From Reinekea sp. G2M2-21 (lineage in GTDB: Bacteria; Pseudomonadota; Gammaproteobacteria; Pseudomonadales; Natronospirillaceae), in contig NZ_JADPQG010000001.1 of assembly GCF_015687175.1 (NCBI RefSeq), positions 1,860,001 to 1,924,000 on the forward strand: 64,000 nt of DNA. Direction: 5' to 3'. How positions within the stretch are numbered: the stretch's first letter is position 1; each line of letters opens with the position of its first letter. Under the pieces are notes generated by a model. That model was not told the origin of the DNA and did not search any database. It saw only the letters and a list, made by a program, of their open reading frames with translations. This document shows positions 9,000 through 17,858 of this stretch, one piece after another. A program made the translations under genes and the position numbers.

Positions 9000-9398
9000 C
9001 TAGCCATTCCAGGTCAATTCGATTCGAATACCGCCAGGTTCACAAAACATCATATGTTTGCGCGGCCCACCAGACAGTAACTCTGGTGCGAATTCAATAA
9101 CACAACCGGGGTAGCTCTTGATTTTGTCGTAAAGTGTCTGCAGAACCTCCTCCGTTTCGATAGTCAACGCAAGATGATGCAGACCAATATTCTGGCGTCG
9201 ATGAAAAGGTTGCACCACTAACGAGTGATCCACCTGCCACAGGGTTAACGTCACAAAACCATTGCTGACAGATGCCCGTGGGTAGCTCGGATCGATCATC
9301 TTCTGCTGAAAGTCCAGCACGCTGCAAAAAAAATCCCTCGTTGTTTCAAGGTGATTCACGGCCAAACCGAGATGATTAATGCCTTGTGTTATCGACAT
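9000..9398 (-). CDS. VOC (glyoxalase/dioxygenase) superfamily protein
   Basis: A 132-residue single-domain vicinal oxygen chelate protein: INHLGLAVNHLETTRDFFCSVLDF at the N-terminus, the second beta-alpha-beta module beginning GLHHLALTIE, and CEPGGIRIEL at the end. Candidate metal ligands are the early His, the mid His and the terminal Glu. The start was placed at the ATG preceded by TGGAG, not at the upstream in-frame codon. It lies 94 bases downstream of alkB on the same strand and might be co-transcribed. Substrate is unknown. Confidence 0.85.
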   Translation of the reverse strand: MSITQGINHLGLAVNHLETTRDFFCSVLDFQQKMIDPSYPRASVSNGFVTLTLWQVDHSLVVQPFHRRQNIGLHHLALTIETEEVLQTLYDKIKSYPGCVIEFAPELLSGGPRKHMMFCEPGGIRIELTWNG

Positions 9399-9492
9399 GC
9401 GCTCCAGTTCCGACTCTGTGTAAATGTGTTCGGACTGTACAATACAAAGCAACCGAACAGGTACTATGGATCTACTACTTGTCCATTCCAGG

Positions 9493-10563
9493 TTATGGCG
9501 CCGACAATGAGTCCAACCGACGGTTCATGACGTTAAACCACAGCGTTGGAAGAAGCGACATTAAAATCATGGTGGCATAGCCCTGAGGCATCTGAGGTGA
9601 ATCATCGAAATGGCGCAGCATGGGGTAGTTCCGTGATGCAAATGCGTGATGATCGGAATGGCGCTGCAAGTTAAACAGAACAATATTGGTCAGCAATCGT
9701 GACGAATTCCACGAATGATGATGGGTAATCGGCTCGTATTTACCCGCATCTTTTTGTTGCCGGAGCAGACCGTAATGCTCAATGTAATTGACGGTCTCCA
9801 ATAACAGGATGGCGACCAGACAGTGGGCGATCCAAAAGCCCGCGACCTGCACACCTAAGGCAACGATATAAGCAACTAAACAAACCGCGCTGATGCCATA
9901 CAGCAGCCAAAGTTCGTGCACCTTTCGCCCCTGTTTGTGTGCTCGCTCGCGAGCGATCTGAGCCGCCTTAACAGGTGTATGCGTCAACGCCCGCCACCAA
10001 AACCGGTAAACTGTCATACCCTTCGGTGCCGTGGTCATGTCCTTTGGGGTAGCCACCCAGGTATGGTGGCCGTAGATATGTTCCACCTTGAACGAACCAT
10101 AGGCGACGCTGGCCAGCAACAGTCCTCCGGCTCGTTGTTCCAGCTTGCTCCGGCGGTGAATTAACTCGTGTCCGATATTAATCGCCATCACACCTCCGGC
10201 AATACCGGCAGTCAGCACCCAGCCGACCTTCTGATACCAGGCCTCAGCCTGCAGAAAATAACCAGCCATGAGCCATTGATACACGAAAAACAACGGCACG
10301 GCGAGCAGAGGCAAGGCTCGTAACCATCGCTGTTGTTTCAACCATTTGTGTTCTTCTACGCACCAATTATAACGATATTCACCAAGCACAGCGTCTAACA
10401 ACGGCAAGGCAATAAAGGTGTTAAACGGAATCAGCCAAGGCATGTCGTAAAAGTGATCAAACACCAGCAATGGCCACCAGAAAAACAGAAAACTGCCAAG
10501 AAAACTCAGACTGTAGGCTAACATGGCAAAACGACGTACCAAGGAAACTCGCTGCGTACTCAT
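9493..10563 (-). CDS. alkB: AlkB-type alkane 1-monooxygenase
   Basis: A membrane-bound non-haem diiron hydroxylase that oxidises terminal methyl groups of medium-chain alkanes to alcohols. The 356 residues include about six hydrophobic segments and the family histidine boxes: HELIH, EHIYGHH, LQRHSDHH and the NYIEHYG motif. It is somewhat shorter than the ~400-residue Pseudomonas enzyme. Rubredoxin and rubredoxin reductase, which supply electrons, are not in the window. The start is the ATG after GAGGCAATGT; an in-frame TTG four codons upstream has no ribosome-binding site. Fatty-acid desaturases share the fold, but the NYIEHYG box favours AlkB. Confidence 0.88.
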   Translation of the reverse strand: MSTQRVSLVRRFAMLAYSLSFLGSFLFFWWPLLVFDHFYDMPWLIPFNTFIALPLLDAVLGEYRYNWCVEEHKWLKQQRWLRALPLLAVPLFFVYQWLMAGYFLQAEAWYQKVGWVLTAGIAGGVMAINIGHELIHRRSKLEQRAGGLLLASVAYGSFKVEHIYGHHTWVATPKDMTTAPKGMTVYRFWWRALTHTPVKAAQIARERAHKQGRKVHELWLLYGISAVCLVAYIVALGVQVAGFWIAHCLVAILLLETVNYIEHYGLLRQQKDAGKYEPITHHHSWNSSRLLTNIVLFNLQRHSDHHAFASRNYPMLRHFDDSPQMPQGYATMILMSLLPTLWFNVMNRRLDSLSAP

Positions 10564-10662
10564 ACATTGCCTCAAATGAAATGGTGCTAATTAATGTAAC
10601 CAAATAAACAGGGGATGCAAGCAGACCGGCGTGGCAAGTCAGTACGAAATAGAAACTATCGG

Positions 10663-11112
10663 TTATTCGCGAAAATAGAGTCCTTGCTGTTCAGAAAAAC
10701 GGATTAAAGAAAACTTAAATGCAAAACCCAATTTCGTGAGTAAGCGTTGCGCGGCCAAATTTTTTAACTGCGTTTCTGCCACTATCACGCCCCTGGTATA
10801 TCCTAGAGCCTGTTGACAGGCTCGATAGCCAATATTCTTGTGCTGATATTCAGGGAGAAGTAAGAAAGAAAGCTCTGGTAACGTCAGATCACAATGAGAA
10901 CCAATACAAACGGTGCCCACAGGTTGGTGATTAAAACAGATTACCCAGTAATTAGAAGGCGGTGATTCCAACAAGGTGTCTACGCGTTCTATCGCGACAT
11001 CGACATCGATGGGACCGCCCAGAAATTGGCGAACCGCCCTATCCGTGAATAATCGTATGAGCATGTCCCTGTGCATAACCTCCGGCTCACACAGTTGCAC
11101 TGCATCCGTCAT
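10663..11112 (-). CDS. GNAT-family N-acetyltransferase
   Basis: A 149-residue protein with the GNAT pattern: a central strand PVGTVCIGSHCDLTLPELSFLLLPEYQHKNIGYRA (motif A with a degenerate acetyl-CoA loop) and NLAAQRLLTKLGFAFK (motif B). It looks like the RimJ/RimL-type side of the family. Its start overlaps the stop of the upstream acetyltransferase by four bases (ATGA), so the pair is translationally coupled. Substrate unknown. Confidence 0.8.
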   Translation of the reverse strand: MTDAVQLCEPEVMHRDMLIRLFTDRAVRQFLGGPIDVDVAIERVDTLLESPPSNYWVICFNHQPVGTVCIGSHCDLTLPELSFLLLPEYQHKNIGYRACQQALGYTRGVIVAETQLKNLAAQRLLTKLGFAFKFSLIRFSEQQGLYFRE

Positions 11113-11579
11113 TCACTGATGATTTTGGTCATAAACACACTATTCGGATCTTCATTGTAATTCCCAAACGGCGCACACAATTCGAATCCTAGCCGCTGAT
11201 ACATAGCCCTGGCAGGTTCAAAATACCCCATCGAGCCGGTTTCCAGGCTGAATCGTTTGATTCCAAGGCTGCGCGCTTCTGTCATCAGGTGCGCTAAAAC
11301 CTGTCCCGCAACGCCCTGACGTAAAAACTCAGTTGCCGTTTTCATCGACTTGACTTCAGCGTGATCGTTATTCAGTACTTTAAAGGCGCCACAGCCAGCA
11401 ATGTCGTCACCAACCCAAGCGCCATAAAAGTGTACATCCGACTGTTTCAAACCGGATAAATCCAGCGCATGGCGGCTTTCCGGAGGTGCGGTTCCCGCCA
11501 TCTGGTCCAGATGATCCTGTAACAGGCGGATAACGGCAGGATGCTCCAGACCACCCTTTTTCATACTTAACTGAGTCAT
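11109..11579 (-). CDS. GNAT-family N-acetyltransferase (YsnE/PaiA-like)
   Basis: A 156-residue acetyltransferase: DDIAGCGAFKVLNNDHAEVKSMKTATEFLRQGVAGQVLAHLMTEA carries the acetyl-CoA loop (RQGVAGQVL, a variant of the Q/RxxGxG/A signature), and FEPARAMYQRLGFELCAPFGNY is motif B with its conserved tyrosine. Start at the ATG after GTAAGGAA. First gene of a two-gene unit with the following acetyltransferase. Substrate unknown. Confidence 0.85.
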   Translation of the reverse strand: MTQLSMKKGGLEHPAVIRLLQDHLDQMAGTAPPESRHALDLSGLKQSDVHFYGAWVGDDIAGCGAFKVLNNDHAEVKSMKTATEFLRQGVAGQVLAHLMTEARSLGIKRFSLETGSMGYFEPARAMYQRLGFELCAPFGNYNEDPNSVFMTKIISE

Positions 11580-11700
11580 TTCCTTACTCTCTTTTGCAAG
11601 TTGTCTTGTCTTAATGGAGATCACAAAAGGTTCCTACTCACGTGGCTAAGTCTGCTAAACTCCGCACACACCGTAGTTTTCCCATTTTGAGGCCACATTT

Positions 11701-13038
11701 TTGTTTGAATCTATTGAACTTCACCCGAAACTTCACAAAGCCATTGAAGCGATAAAATGGCAAACCCCGACCGACGTGCAAAAGCACAGTATCGAACCGG
11801 CCCTGGCAGGCAAAGACCTGTTGATCAGCGCCGAAACCGGCAGTGGTAAAACCGGGGCTTATCTGATCCCATCACTGCACGCCATTATGAGTGAAGGGAA
11901 ACCAGCGACGGGTATTCGCATGCTAATCATGGTGCCAACACGCGAGCTGGCACTGCAGGTCAAGAAAGACTGCGAAGCGCTGTGCCAATTTTCAGGCATT
12001 AAATCAGTCATTATCCGTGGTGGTCAAGAGTTTCAATATCAGGCGTCTTTGCTGCGCCGAAATCCGGAAATTGTGATCGCAACACCCGGCCGCTTAACCG
12101 AGCACCTGGAAAAACAAACCACCAGCCTGAGTGATGTTGAGTTCATTGTACTGGACGAATGCGACCGCATGCTCGACATGGGTTTCCGCGATGAAGTATT
12201 GGATATTGTGGGTCATTGCACCGGCAAACATCAGAGCTTGTTACTCTCTGCCACGCTTAAGCACAAAGGTGTGGCTCAGGTCGCCCAATCCATCCTCAAC
12301 GAGCCGGAATTCATCAAAATTAAAACCGATTCTTTGCAGGAAAACATTCACCAGCAAATCATCTTCAGCGATGGCGTTAAACACAAAGAAAAACTAGTGA
12401 GCTGGCTACTCGACCATGAAGATTTCGAAAAAGCCATTGTCTTCACCAAGACCCGCGCACAGGCCGTGGAACTGACCAACGTATTGCGCTACAACAAATT
12501 GAAAGTCAGCTCGCTGCACGGTGAAGTTGAACAGGATATTCGTAACAAAATTATGGCGAAATTCCGCGAAGGTGTGGTCAACGTCATCGTTGCCACAGAT
12601 CTGGCGGCTCGAGGTTTGGATGTTGATGGCGTCGATCTTGTGATTAACTTTGATATGGCCCAAAGTGGTGATGAACATGTACACCGAGTTGGGCGAACCG
12701 GTCGCGCTGGTCAAAGCGGCTTGGCCATCAGCCTGATCACGACACACGACTACAACCTAATGTCATCAATTGAGCGCTACCTGAAAATCAAGTTTGAGCG
12801 CCGCGTCATAGACCCGTTGAAATCAGTGTATACCGGTCCTAAAAACCTGAAAGCGAACGGCAAGGCGGCAGGCAGCAAGAAAAAGAAAGCGGCAAAATCG
12901 TCCAAACCGCCAGCAAAAAAGCGTCATAAGAAGGACATCGGCAAGCGCAGAGAGCCGGCAAAAGTGGCGAATACGCCTGAAACCGGAGGTTTCGCGCCGA
13001 TAAAACGCAAACCTAAACCAACACCGACCGAAGATTGA
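11701..13038 (+). CDS. DEAD-box RNA helicase, SrmB-like, with a DECD box
   Basis: ATP-dependent RNA helicase, probably in ribosome assembly or RNA turnover. Ordered motifs: Q motif region (TPTDVQKHSIEPAL), I (AETGSGKT), Ia (PTRELALQ), Ib (TPGR), II (DECD), III (SAT), and VI (HRVGRTGRAG). Motif II reads DECD instead of DEAD, as in eukaryotic UAP56-type helicases, and should still bind Mg-ATP. The last ~85 residues are a lysine-rich tail typical of RNA binding. The start is a TTG preceded by GAGG nine bases upstream; no ATG is available before the Q motif. Confidence 0.92.
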   Translation: MFESIELHPKLHKAIEAIKWQTPTDVQKHSIEPALAGKDLLISAETGSGKTGAYLIPSLHAIMSEGKPATGIRMLIMVPTRELALQVKKDCEALCQFSGIKSVIIRGGQEFQYQASLLRRNPEIVIATPGRLTEHLEKQTTSLSDVEFIVLDECDRMLDMGFRDEVLDIVGHCTGKHQSLLLSATLKHKGVAQVAQSILNEPEFIKIKTDSLQENIHQQIIFSDGVKHKEKLVSWLLDHEDFEKAIVFTKTRAQAVELTNVLRYNKLKVSSLHGEVEQDIRNKIMAKFREGVVNVIVATDLAARGLDVDGVDLVINFDMAQSGDEHVHRVGRTGRAGQSGLAISLITTHDYNLMSSIERYLKIKFERRVIDPLKSVYTGPKNLKANGKAAGSKKKKAAKSSKPPAKKRHKKDIGKRREPAKVANTPETGGFAPIKRKPKPTPTED

Positions 13039-13043
13039 TCATC

Positions 13044-13070
13044 AAGCCCATCCCAGATGGGCTTTTTATT
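13044..13070 (+). terminator. intrinsic terminator of the helicase gene
   Basis: AGCCCAT and ATGGGCT make a seven-base-pair stem with a CCCAG loop, followed by five T residues, just after the helicase stop codon. Confidence 0.8.
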
Positions 13071-13154
13071 CCCTTTCAGATAGGCAAATAGGCGAACTGG
13101 CAGTCCCGGATAAATCGGCTTTACTTAATACATCACATTAACAAACTGCTCGAT

Positions 13155-14831
13155 ATGTCTGAATCTACGCCAAGTTCATCACAAGCCAGCTTTGTTCAGC
13201 TGTCCTTTGAGGTAAACCAGGAAACAGGGATCGCCTGGGCTGTACTGAGTGAAACCGCTGTACAGATGGAATTAAGCGCCAACCAGATACGCGACCAGAT
13301 CAAGCTGAAGGGCATTGACACTTGGGAAATCAGCGAAGGCGCCCTAGACGACGTTCTGCATAAGTTAAAAAAACATGTAGTCTGCCGCCTGGTCATCGCA
13401 GAACGCAAGGATGCGCGTTTCCATATCAAGTGTGATGACGGAAACATGCAAGCCAGTATCGTCCATACCCCAGCCAAAGGAGGCAAGCGGGTAACTGTTG
13501 ATGAAATTAATCAAGCATTGGCCGAAAAGAAAATTCATCCGCAGCGGATCATTCCCGGTGCCGTTGAAAAGCTGATCGACTTGAATTCGGAAGGCTCCAT
13601 GATAGTAGCACGTGGCAAATCACCAAAAGTCGGCCGCGACAGCACATTTAGTCCACTCATATTTCATGAAGAAAGTGCTAAAACTCCCGTCGAAGATGAG
13701 AATGGACGGGTCGATTTTCTGGCGGGTCGCGAATACCTCACTGTCAGCGCGGGCACGCCACTCATGGAACGAACTCCACCCCAACCGGGCCAGATGGGCA
13801 TGGATATTTTCGGTCAGATCATTCCCGCGGAACCCGGAAAGGAACTGCCTTTTGGCAAAGAACTCGCCGGTACTGAATTCGCCAGTAACGATCCAAATCT
13901 CTTGATCGCCGCGATCACGGGCCACCCTGTGTTTAGCGCAGACGCTGTGCGCGTTGATAAGACACTCAGCTTTAAAAATGTTGACCTCACCACAGGCCAC
14001 ATCAATTTCGACGGTTCATTAAACATTACCGGCGACGTCATGCCTGATATGAAGGTTACCGTTACCGGTGACGTTTTTATCAAAGGTGTGGTCGAGCGCG
14101 CTCGCATCAAAGCCGGAAATGACATTACGGTCGCAGGGGGCGTTCTGGGTGAAACACAAACCCAGGTGAGTGAAGATTCTGAACTGCCTGAACTGGAGTG
14201 TTTTCTGGAAGCTGGTGGTTCCGTCAAGGCCAAGTACGTTAACCTGGCGCAGATAAAGGCTTTGAACCAAATCGAAATTAAGGAATACGCCTTCAACTCA
14301 AAATTGAAAGCCGGAAACGATATTTTGCTGGGCCAGGATGGCGGAAAAGGTAACTTAGTGGGGGGGGAGGCCGTCGCCGGTCACGCTGTTGTTGCCAAAG
14401 CGCTGGGAAACAAAGCCTATAACCTGACCCGCGTGCGCATTGGCATTACTCCAGAAGACTTGGAAATGTTCCAAAAAATTAAGTTTTTACGCGAAAAACG
14501 GCTGGAACAGGCAAGAAGCTTAAGGGGAATTCTGGAAACGCTGAAAGCCCAAGGAGAAACAGAAAAACTCGGCATTCTGGAAATTAACAAAGCTAAAAAA
14601 ACCAAGGAAACTCTGTTGCGTCTGCAGGAAGATCTTAAAGTCATCGACGAACGCTTACGTCAATTCGACCTGGCGCACTATGTTCAGGAAGACCAACCAC
14701 ACGTTGCAGCTACTTCTAAGTGTTATCCAAACTGCCAGATCACCATCAACGGGGCAACCTACCTGACCAATCAGGAACACAAAGCCATCACTTACATTAA
14801 GCGCGACCGTAAAATAACGGCGAAAACGTAG
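13155..14831 (+). CDS. FapA/DUF342-family protein
   Basis: A 558-residue DUF342 protein. An N-terminal globular region (~1-170) precedes the characteristic beta-helix domain: VSAGTPLMERTPPQPGQMGMDIFGQ, then ITGDVMPDMKVTVTGDVFIKGVVERARIKAGNDITVAGGVLG (~290-330). A charged coiled-coil segment follows (~435-510). The family (FapA, flagellar assembly protein A) has been linked to polar flagellation in Vibrio, but no flagellar gene is near, so the role here is open. A CBS-domain gene starts nine bases downstream and is probably co-transcribed. The start has no strong ribosome-binding site. Confidence 0.85.
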   Translation: MSESTPSSSQASFVQLSFEVNQETGIAWAVLSETAVQMELSANQIRDQIKLKGIDTWEISEGALDDVLHKLKKHVVCRLVIAERKDARFHIKCDDGNMQASIVHTPAKGGKRVTVDEINQALAEKKIHPQRIIPGAVEKLIDLNSEGSMIVARGKSPKVGRDSTFSPLIFHEESAKTPVEDENGRVDFLAGREYLTVSAGTPLMERTPPQPGQMGMDIFGQIIPAEPGKELPFGKELAGTEFASNDPNLLIAAITGHPVFSADAVRVDKTLSFKNVDLTTGHINFDGSLNITGDVMPDMKVTVTGDVFIKGVVERARIKAGNDITVAGGVLGETQTQVSEDSELPELECFLEAGGSVKAKYVNLAQIKALNQIEIKEYAFNSKLKAGNDILLGQDGGKGNLVGGEAVAGHAVVAKALGNKAYNLTRVRIGITPEDLEMFQKIKFLREKRLEQARSLRGILETLKAQGETEKLGILEINKAKKTKETLLRLQEDLKVIDERLRQFDLAHYVQEDQPHVAATSKCYPNCQITINGATYLTNQEHKAITYIKRDRKITAKT

Positions 14832-14840
14832 GATTAAACC

Positions 14841-15248
14841 ATGACCATTAAAACCATCATGACCTCTGATGTTCTGACCATGAAACCCGATGTGCCCTTT
14901 GAAAAGGTTCAAGAAGTAATGCGCAAGGTGCCGTTTCATCATATTTTGGTTGCTGATGACAATAAAAAATTACTCGGCGTCATTTCAGATCGCGATTTGA
15001 TGAGCCAGGTGTCGAAATACATCAGCGACAACAATGGCGAATCTTTTACCGATTTTCTTCCCCGGCTGAGCGCGGCCGACATTATGACGGCTGATCCAGT
15101 CACCATCGACCAGGACACCCCGATTGATGCCGCCAGCATTCTACTCTTGGAAAAAAACTTTAGCTGCCTGCCAGTCGTCAATAGCACCGGACACATTGAT
15201 GGCATCGTCACTTGGAAAGATCTGTTAAAGTATTACGTTTATCATTAA
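14841..15248 (+). CDS. tandem CBS-domain protein
   Basis: A 135-residue protein made of two CBS motifs: IMTSDVLTMKPDVPFEKVQEVM...LLGVISDRDLM and IMTADPVTIDQDTPIDAASILL...IDGIVTWKDLL. Such stand-alone pairs form adenine-nucleotide-binding discs that sense energy state. It sits between the DUF342 gene and an amidase gene with gaps of nine and ten bases, so all three probably form one operon. Partner unknown. Confidence 0.9.
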   Translation: MTIKTIMTSDVLTMKPDVPFEKVQEVMRKVPFHHILVADDNKKLLGVISDRDLMSQVSKYISDNNGESFTDFLPRLSAADIMTADPVTIDQDTPIDAASILLLEKNFSCLPVVNSTGHIDGIVTWKDLLKYYVYH

Positions 15249-15258
15249 GGATACCCGG

Positions 15259-16710
15259 ATGGAACGCTGGACCATTGAATCACTTGGCCATGCGCTGCGT
15301 AATAAAACCGTGACCATCGAACAGGTTGCACAAAGCTATATCGACCGCATCATGGAGGAGGATGTTAACGGCCCAAACGCGGTTATTACGCTGAACCCAT
15401 TATGGAAGGAAGATGCTGCCCTTTTGCAAGCCGCCATGGATGAGCACTCTCCCGTACTGCATGGCATTCCAGTGTTAATCAAAGACAATATCGATACCGT
15501 GGCCATGGGAAATTCCGCGGGCAGCATTGCCCTTCAAGATGTCCCAGTTGAACAGGACGCGCCTTTGGTCACCCAATTAAAGGCCGCTGGTGCATTGATA
15601 TTGGGTAAAACAAACCTTTCAGAGTGGGCTAACTTCCGTTCCACCAATTCCGTTAGCGGCTGGTCCAGCTTGGGGGGGCAAACCCGCAATGCGGTGTCTG
15701 CTGAATACAATCCATCCGGCAGTTCATCCGGTTCGGCCGCCGCCGTTTTCGCTGACTTCGCGGTCGCCGCCATCGGTACCGAAACCGACGGTTCCATTGT
15801 CAGTCCGGCCGCTCATAACGCGATTATTGGATTAAAACCAACCGTTGGGCGTGTTCCCAGAACCGGCATTATTCCTATCGCCTGGAGTCAGGACACGGCA
15901 GGGCCAATGACCAAGACAGTCACAGATGCCGCACTGTTGTTAGATGTACTGACCAGTACAGACGCGCACGATCCAGCAACACAACTACAGCCGAAAAACC
16001 AGGGGTCGTTTACCCAGAATTGCCAGACTGACTACCTGCGCGGGAAACGTATTGGTTATCTTCTGCCTGACGAGCGCTTCCCCGCCCTGGTGGCCGATAG
16101 CTTTAGTCAGGTCATACACCAGCTGGAAAGTGCCGGAGCTCTTTGCATAGCCCTGGAGCCTGTACCCACCATGGTGACGCTGCAAGATCATGAAATCACG
16201 CAAATGTGCTGCGAGTTCCCCGAAGCCTTGGCGAGCTATATTCGGACCCGCCGCCCTCTGTCGGCTTATAAAAACCTGGCAGATTTCGCTGACTTCAATC
16301 GGCAACACGCGGACACTGTTATGCCGTTGTTTAAACAGGAATGGTTTGACCGTTGCCTGCAAATGCCCCCTACCACTTCGCAGGCGTATCATGACGCACA
16401 GGATGCAATTGAACTGTTTCGCCACGATTTAAGAGACCTGTGGTTTAAGGAACATGACTTGGACGCTGTCGTCACCGCCACCAACGGACCGGCATGGCGG
16501 CTAGACCCGAAATTCAATGACAGTTATACCGGAGGCAACAGCTACATTGCAGCCGTATCCGGCTGGCCATCCATCACGGTACCGTACACCTTTGTTGAAG
16601 GCTTACCGTTGGGCGCACTGTTTATCGCGCAACCCTGGGAGGAGGCCGAACTGTTGGGCATAGCATTTGGATTTGAACAGCGCGTTCAGGCGAGCGAAGA
16701 AAAGCCGTGA
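15259..16710 (+). CDS. amidase signature-family enzyme
   Basis: A 483-residue amidase. The Ser-cisSer-Lys triad is visible: Lys in IPVLIKDNIDT, the cis-Ser in YNPSGSSSGSAAAV, and the nucleophile in TETDGSIVSPA. It resembles the stand-alone amidases next to GatA in sequence, but no gatB or gatC is adjacent, so a role in amidotransfer is unlikely; hydrolysis of a small or peptide amide is more probable. Good ribosome-binding site (AAGGATACCCGG). Last gene of the DUF342-CBS-amidase run. Confidence 0.9.
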   Translation: MERWTIESLGHALRNKTVTIEQVAQSYIDRIMEEDVNGPNAVITLNPLWKEDAALLQAAMDEHSPVLHGIPVLIKDNIDTVAMGNSAGSIALQDVPVEQDAPLVTQLKAAGALILGKTNLSEWANFRSTNSVSGWSSLGGQTRNAVSAEYNPSGSSSGSAAAVFADFAVAAIGTETDGSIVSPAAHNAIIGLKPTVGRVPRTGIIPIAWSQDTAGPMTKTVTDAALLLDVLTSTDAHDPATQLQPKNQGSFTQNCQTDYLRGKRIGYLLPDERFPALVADSFSQVIHQLESAGALCIALEPVPTMVTLQDHEITQMCCEFPEALASYIRTRRPLSAYKNLADFADFNRQHADTVMPLFKQEWFDRCLQMPPTTSQAYHDAQDAIELFRHDLRDLWFKEHDLDAVVTATNGPAWRLDPKFNDSYTGGNSYIAAVSGWPSITVPYTFVEGLPLGALFIAQPWEEAELLGIAFGFEQRVQASEEKP

Positions 16711-16749
16711 ATCAACGGCAATTGATGGGTGGATTAACCGACAAGATGT

Positions 16750-16778
16750 TAAGCAGGCTTAAGAAATTGGCCTGCTTA
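16750..16778. terminator. perfect 9-bp hairpin between convergent genes
   Basis: TAAGCAGGC and GCCTGCTTA form a perfect stem around an 11-base loop, in the short gap between the amidase gene and the convergent SRPBCC gene. There is no T run on either side, so termination is only a possibility. Confidence 0.4.
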
Positions 16779-16830
16779 GATTGCAATACGGCACGCACTC
16801 GTGAACGCAATTTGTTTAATGCCTATTTGT

Positions 16831-17337
16831 TCACAATGAACTTAGGTACGTTTCAAGTTGCTGCAAACCACTGCCCCAACCATTTGCGTGTTGTGCGCGA
16901 GATGCTTCAAACGCAGCGGCTTCGGCAGCGGTCGGATTAACCGGTTCCCAAATAAGTTGCAATTGCGTTACGCCGTTTGACTCCGATAATTTTATTGTCG
17001 TGCGCATGTCTTTTGGCCAATCGGGCATTTGCGGATTACCCAGCTTCTCGCCAGCTTCGTTTGACGGCCATTGCAGAAAGACCAATCTGTGCTCAGGGGA
17101 AATTTCTTCATATTCGGTCAGCAAGAACATGCTGTTGCCATTGGGGAAAGTCATTTTATGCAACGACGTACCACCCACCTCGATGCTGGCATACACATAC
17201 TCGCAGGTGACACCGGGCATCGGCACCATCCATTTCTGCAATCGGTCAACTTCGGTCCAAGCGGCAAACACCAAGGCCATGGGCGCGTTGTATTCGCGGG
17301 TAATAATGGTTGGTTCAACGTGGTTATGGTTCGTCAT
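16831..17337 (-). CDS. SRPBCC/AHSA1-type ligand-binding protein
   Basis: A 168-residue START-like protein of the Aha1 (activator of Hsp90 ATPase homolog) domain class: TITREYNAPMALVFAAWTEVDRLQKWM at the N-terminus, then EVGGTSLHKMTFPNG, EISPEHRLVFLQW, and a C-terminal helix NGWGSGLQQLETYL. In bacteria these genes commonly follow an ArsR-type regulator, as here, where the coding regions overlap by 14 bases. The hydrophobic-cavity ligand is unknown. Confidence 0.9.
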   Translation of the reverse strand: MTNHNHVEPTIITREYNAPMALVFAAWTEVDRLQKWMVPMPGVTCEYVYASIEVGGTSLHKMTFPNGNSMFLLTEYEEISPEHRLVFLQWPSNEAGEKLGNPQMPDWPKDMRTTIKLSESNGVTQLQLIWEPVNPTAAEAAAFEASRAQHANGWGSGLQQLETYLSSL

Positions 17338-17674
17338 CGGTCTGCTCTCCCGTTTGCACTTCGTTTAAATAGTCACCCAATGCGTCGAGGCGAGGCGCCC
17401 AGAACGCTTGAAATTGCGTGACCCACTCCTGCACTGGCTTCATGGCTTGCGCGTTCACGCGGTATACCCGAAACCGGCCTTCCTTACGTTCCACAACCAG
17501 ATCCACTTCTTTGAGCACCTGCAGGTGTTTGGAAACTTTCGGCTGATTCCAGCCCAATGCCAGAGCCAAAGCGCTGACGGTCAGGCTATTGCCCGCTAAA
17601 GCTTCCAACAACGCTCGACGGTTAGGTTCGGCAATTGCATTGAAAGGATCGTAAGTGGTTCGTTTTCGTGCCAT
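17324..17674 (-). CDS. ArsR-family transcriptional regulator
   Basis: A 116-residue winged-helix repressor: NAIAEPNRRALLEALAGNSLTVSALALALGWNQPKVSKHLQVLKEVDLVVERKEGRFRVYRV covers the helix-turn-helix and wing. No cysteine metal box (CxC) is present, so it is not an arsenic or zinc sensor of the classic type. It overlaps the SRPBCC gene it probably controls, and a perfect inverted repeat lies ten bases before its start codon, consistent with autorepression. Confidence 0.92.
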   Translation of the reverse strand: MARKRTTYDPFNAIAEPNRRALLEALAGNSLTVSALALALGWNQPKVSKHLQVLKEVDLVVERKEGRFRVYRVNAQAMKPVQEWVTQFQAFWAPRLDALGDYLNEVQTGEQTDDEP

Positions 17675-17683
17675 CGGCTAAAT

Positions 17684-17703
17684 ATATTCCTATATTGGAA
17701 TAT
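17684..17703. promoter_or_regulatory. likely operator of the ArsR-type repressor
   Basis: ATATTCC and GGAATAT form a perfect seven-base inverted repeat with a six-base spacer, ten bases upstream of the repressor's start codon. Autoregulated ArsR operators have this form. Confidence 0.55.
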
Positions 17704-17858
17704 GTCAAATGAGCTTATGTTCAGAAATGTATCCGCCTGTACGCAAATTGGCACAGCCCAACGTATTTTTTATGCTGCCGAGGTGGTGTCAGGTCATTTG
17801 TCAAAGGCTGTTCGGCGTGCCAGTATCAAGGTATCCCCTTGCCTAACGGAGGCAACCG

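Noticed and set aside
16707-16940. 77-residue frame after the amidase gene
   Set aside because: It overlaps the amidase stop and runs into the antisense of the SRPBCC gene, with no independent support.
17704-17858. Possible ZTP or THF riboswitch ahead of folD
   Set aside because: Only a CCGCCTG fragment resembles the ZTP core; the other conserved aptamer segments are absent.
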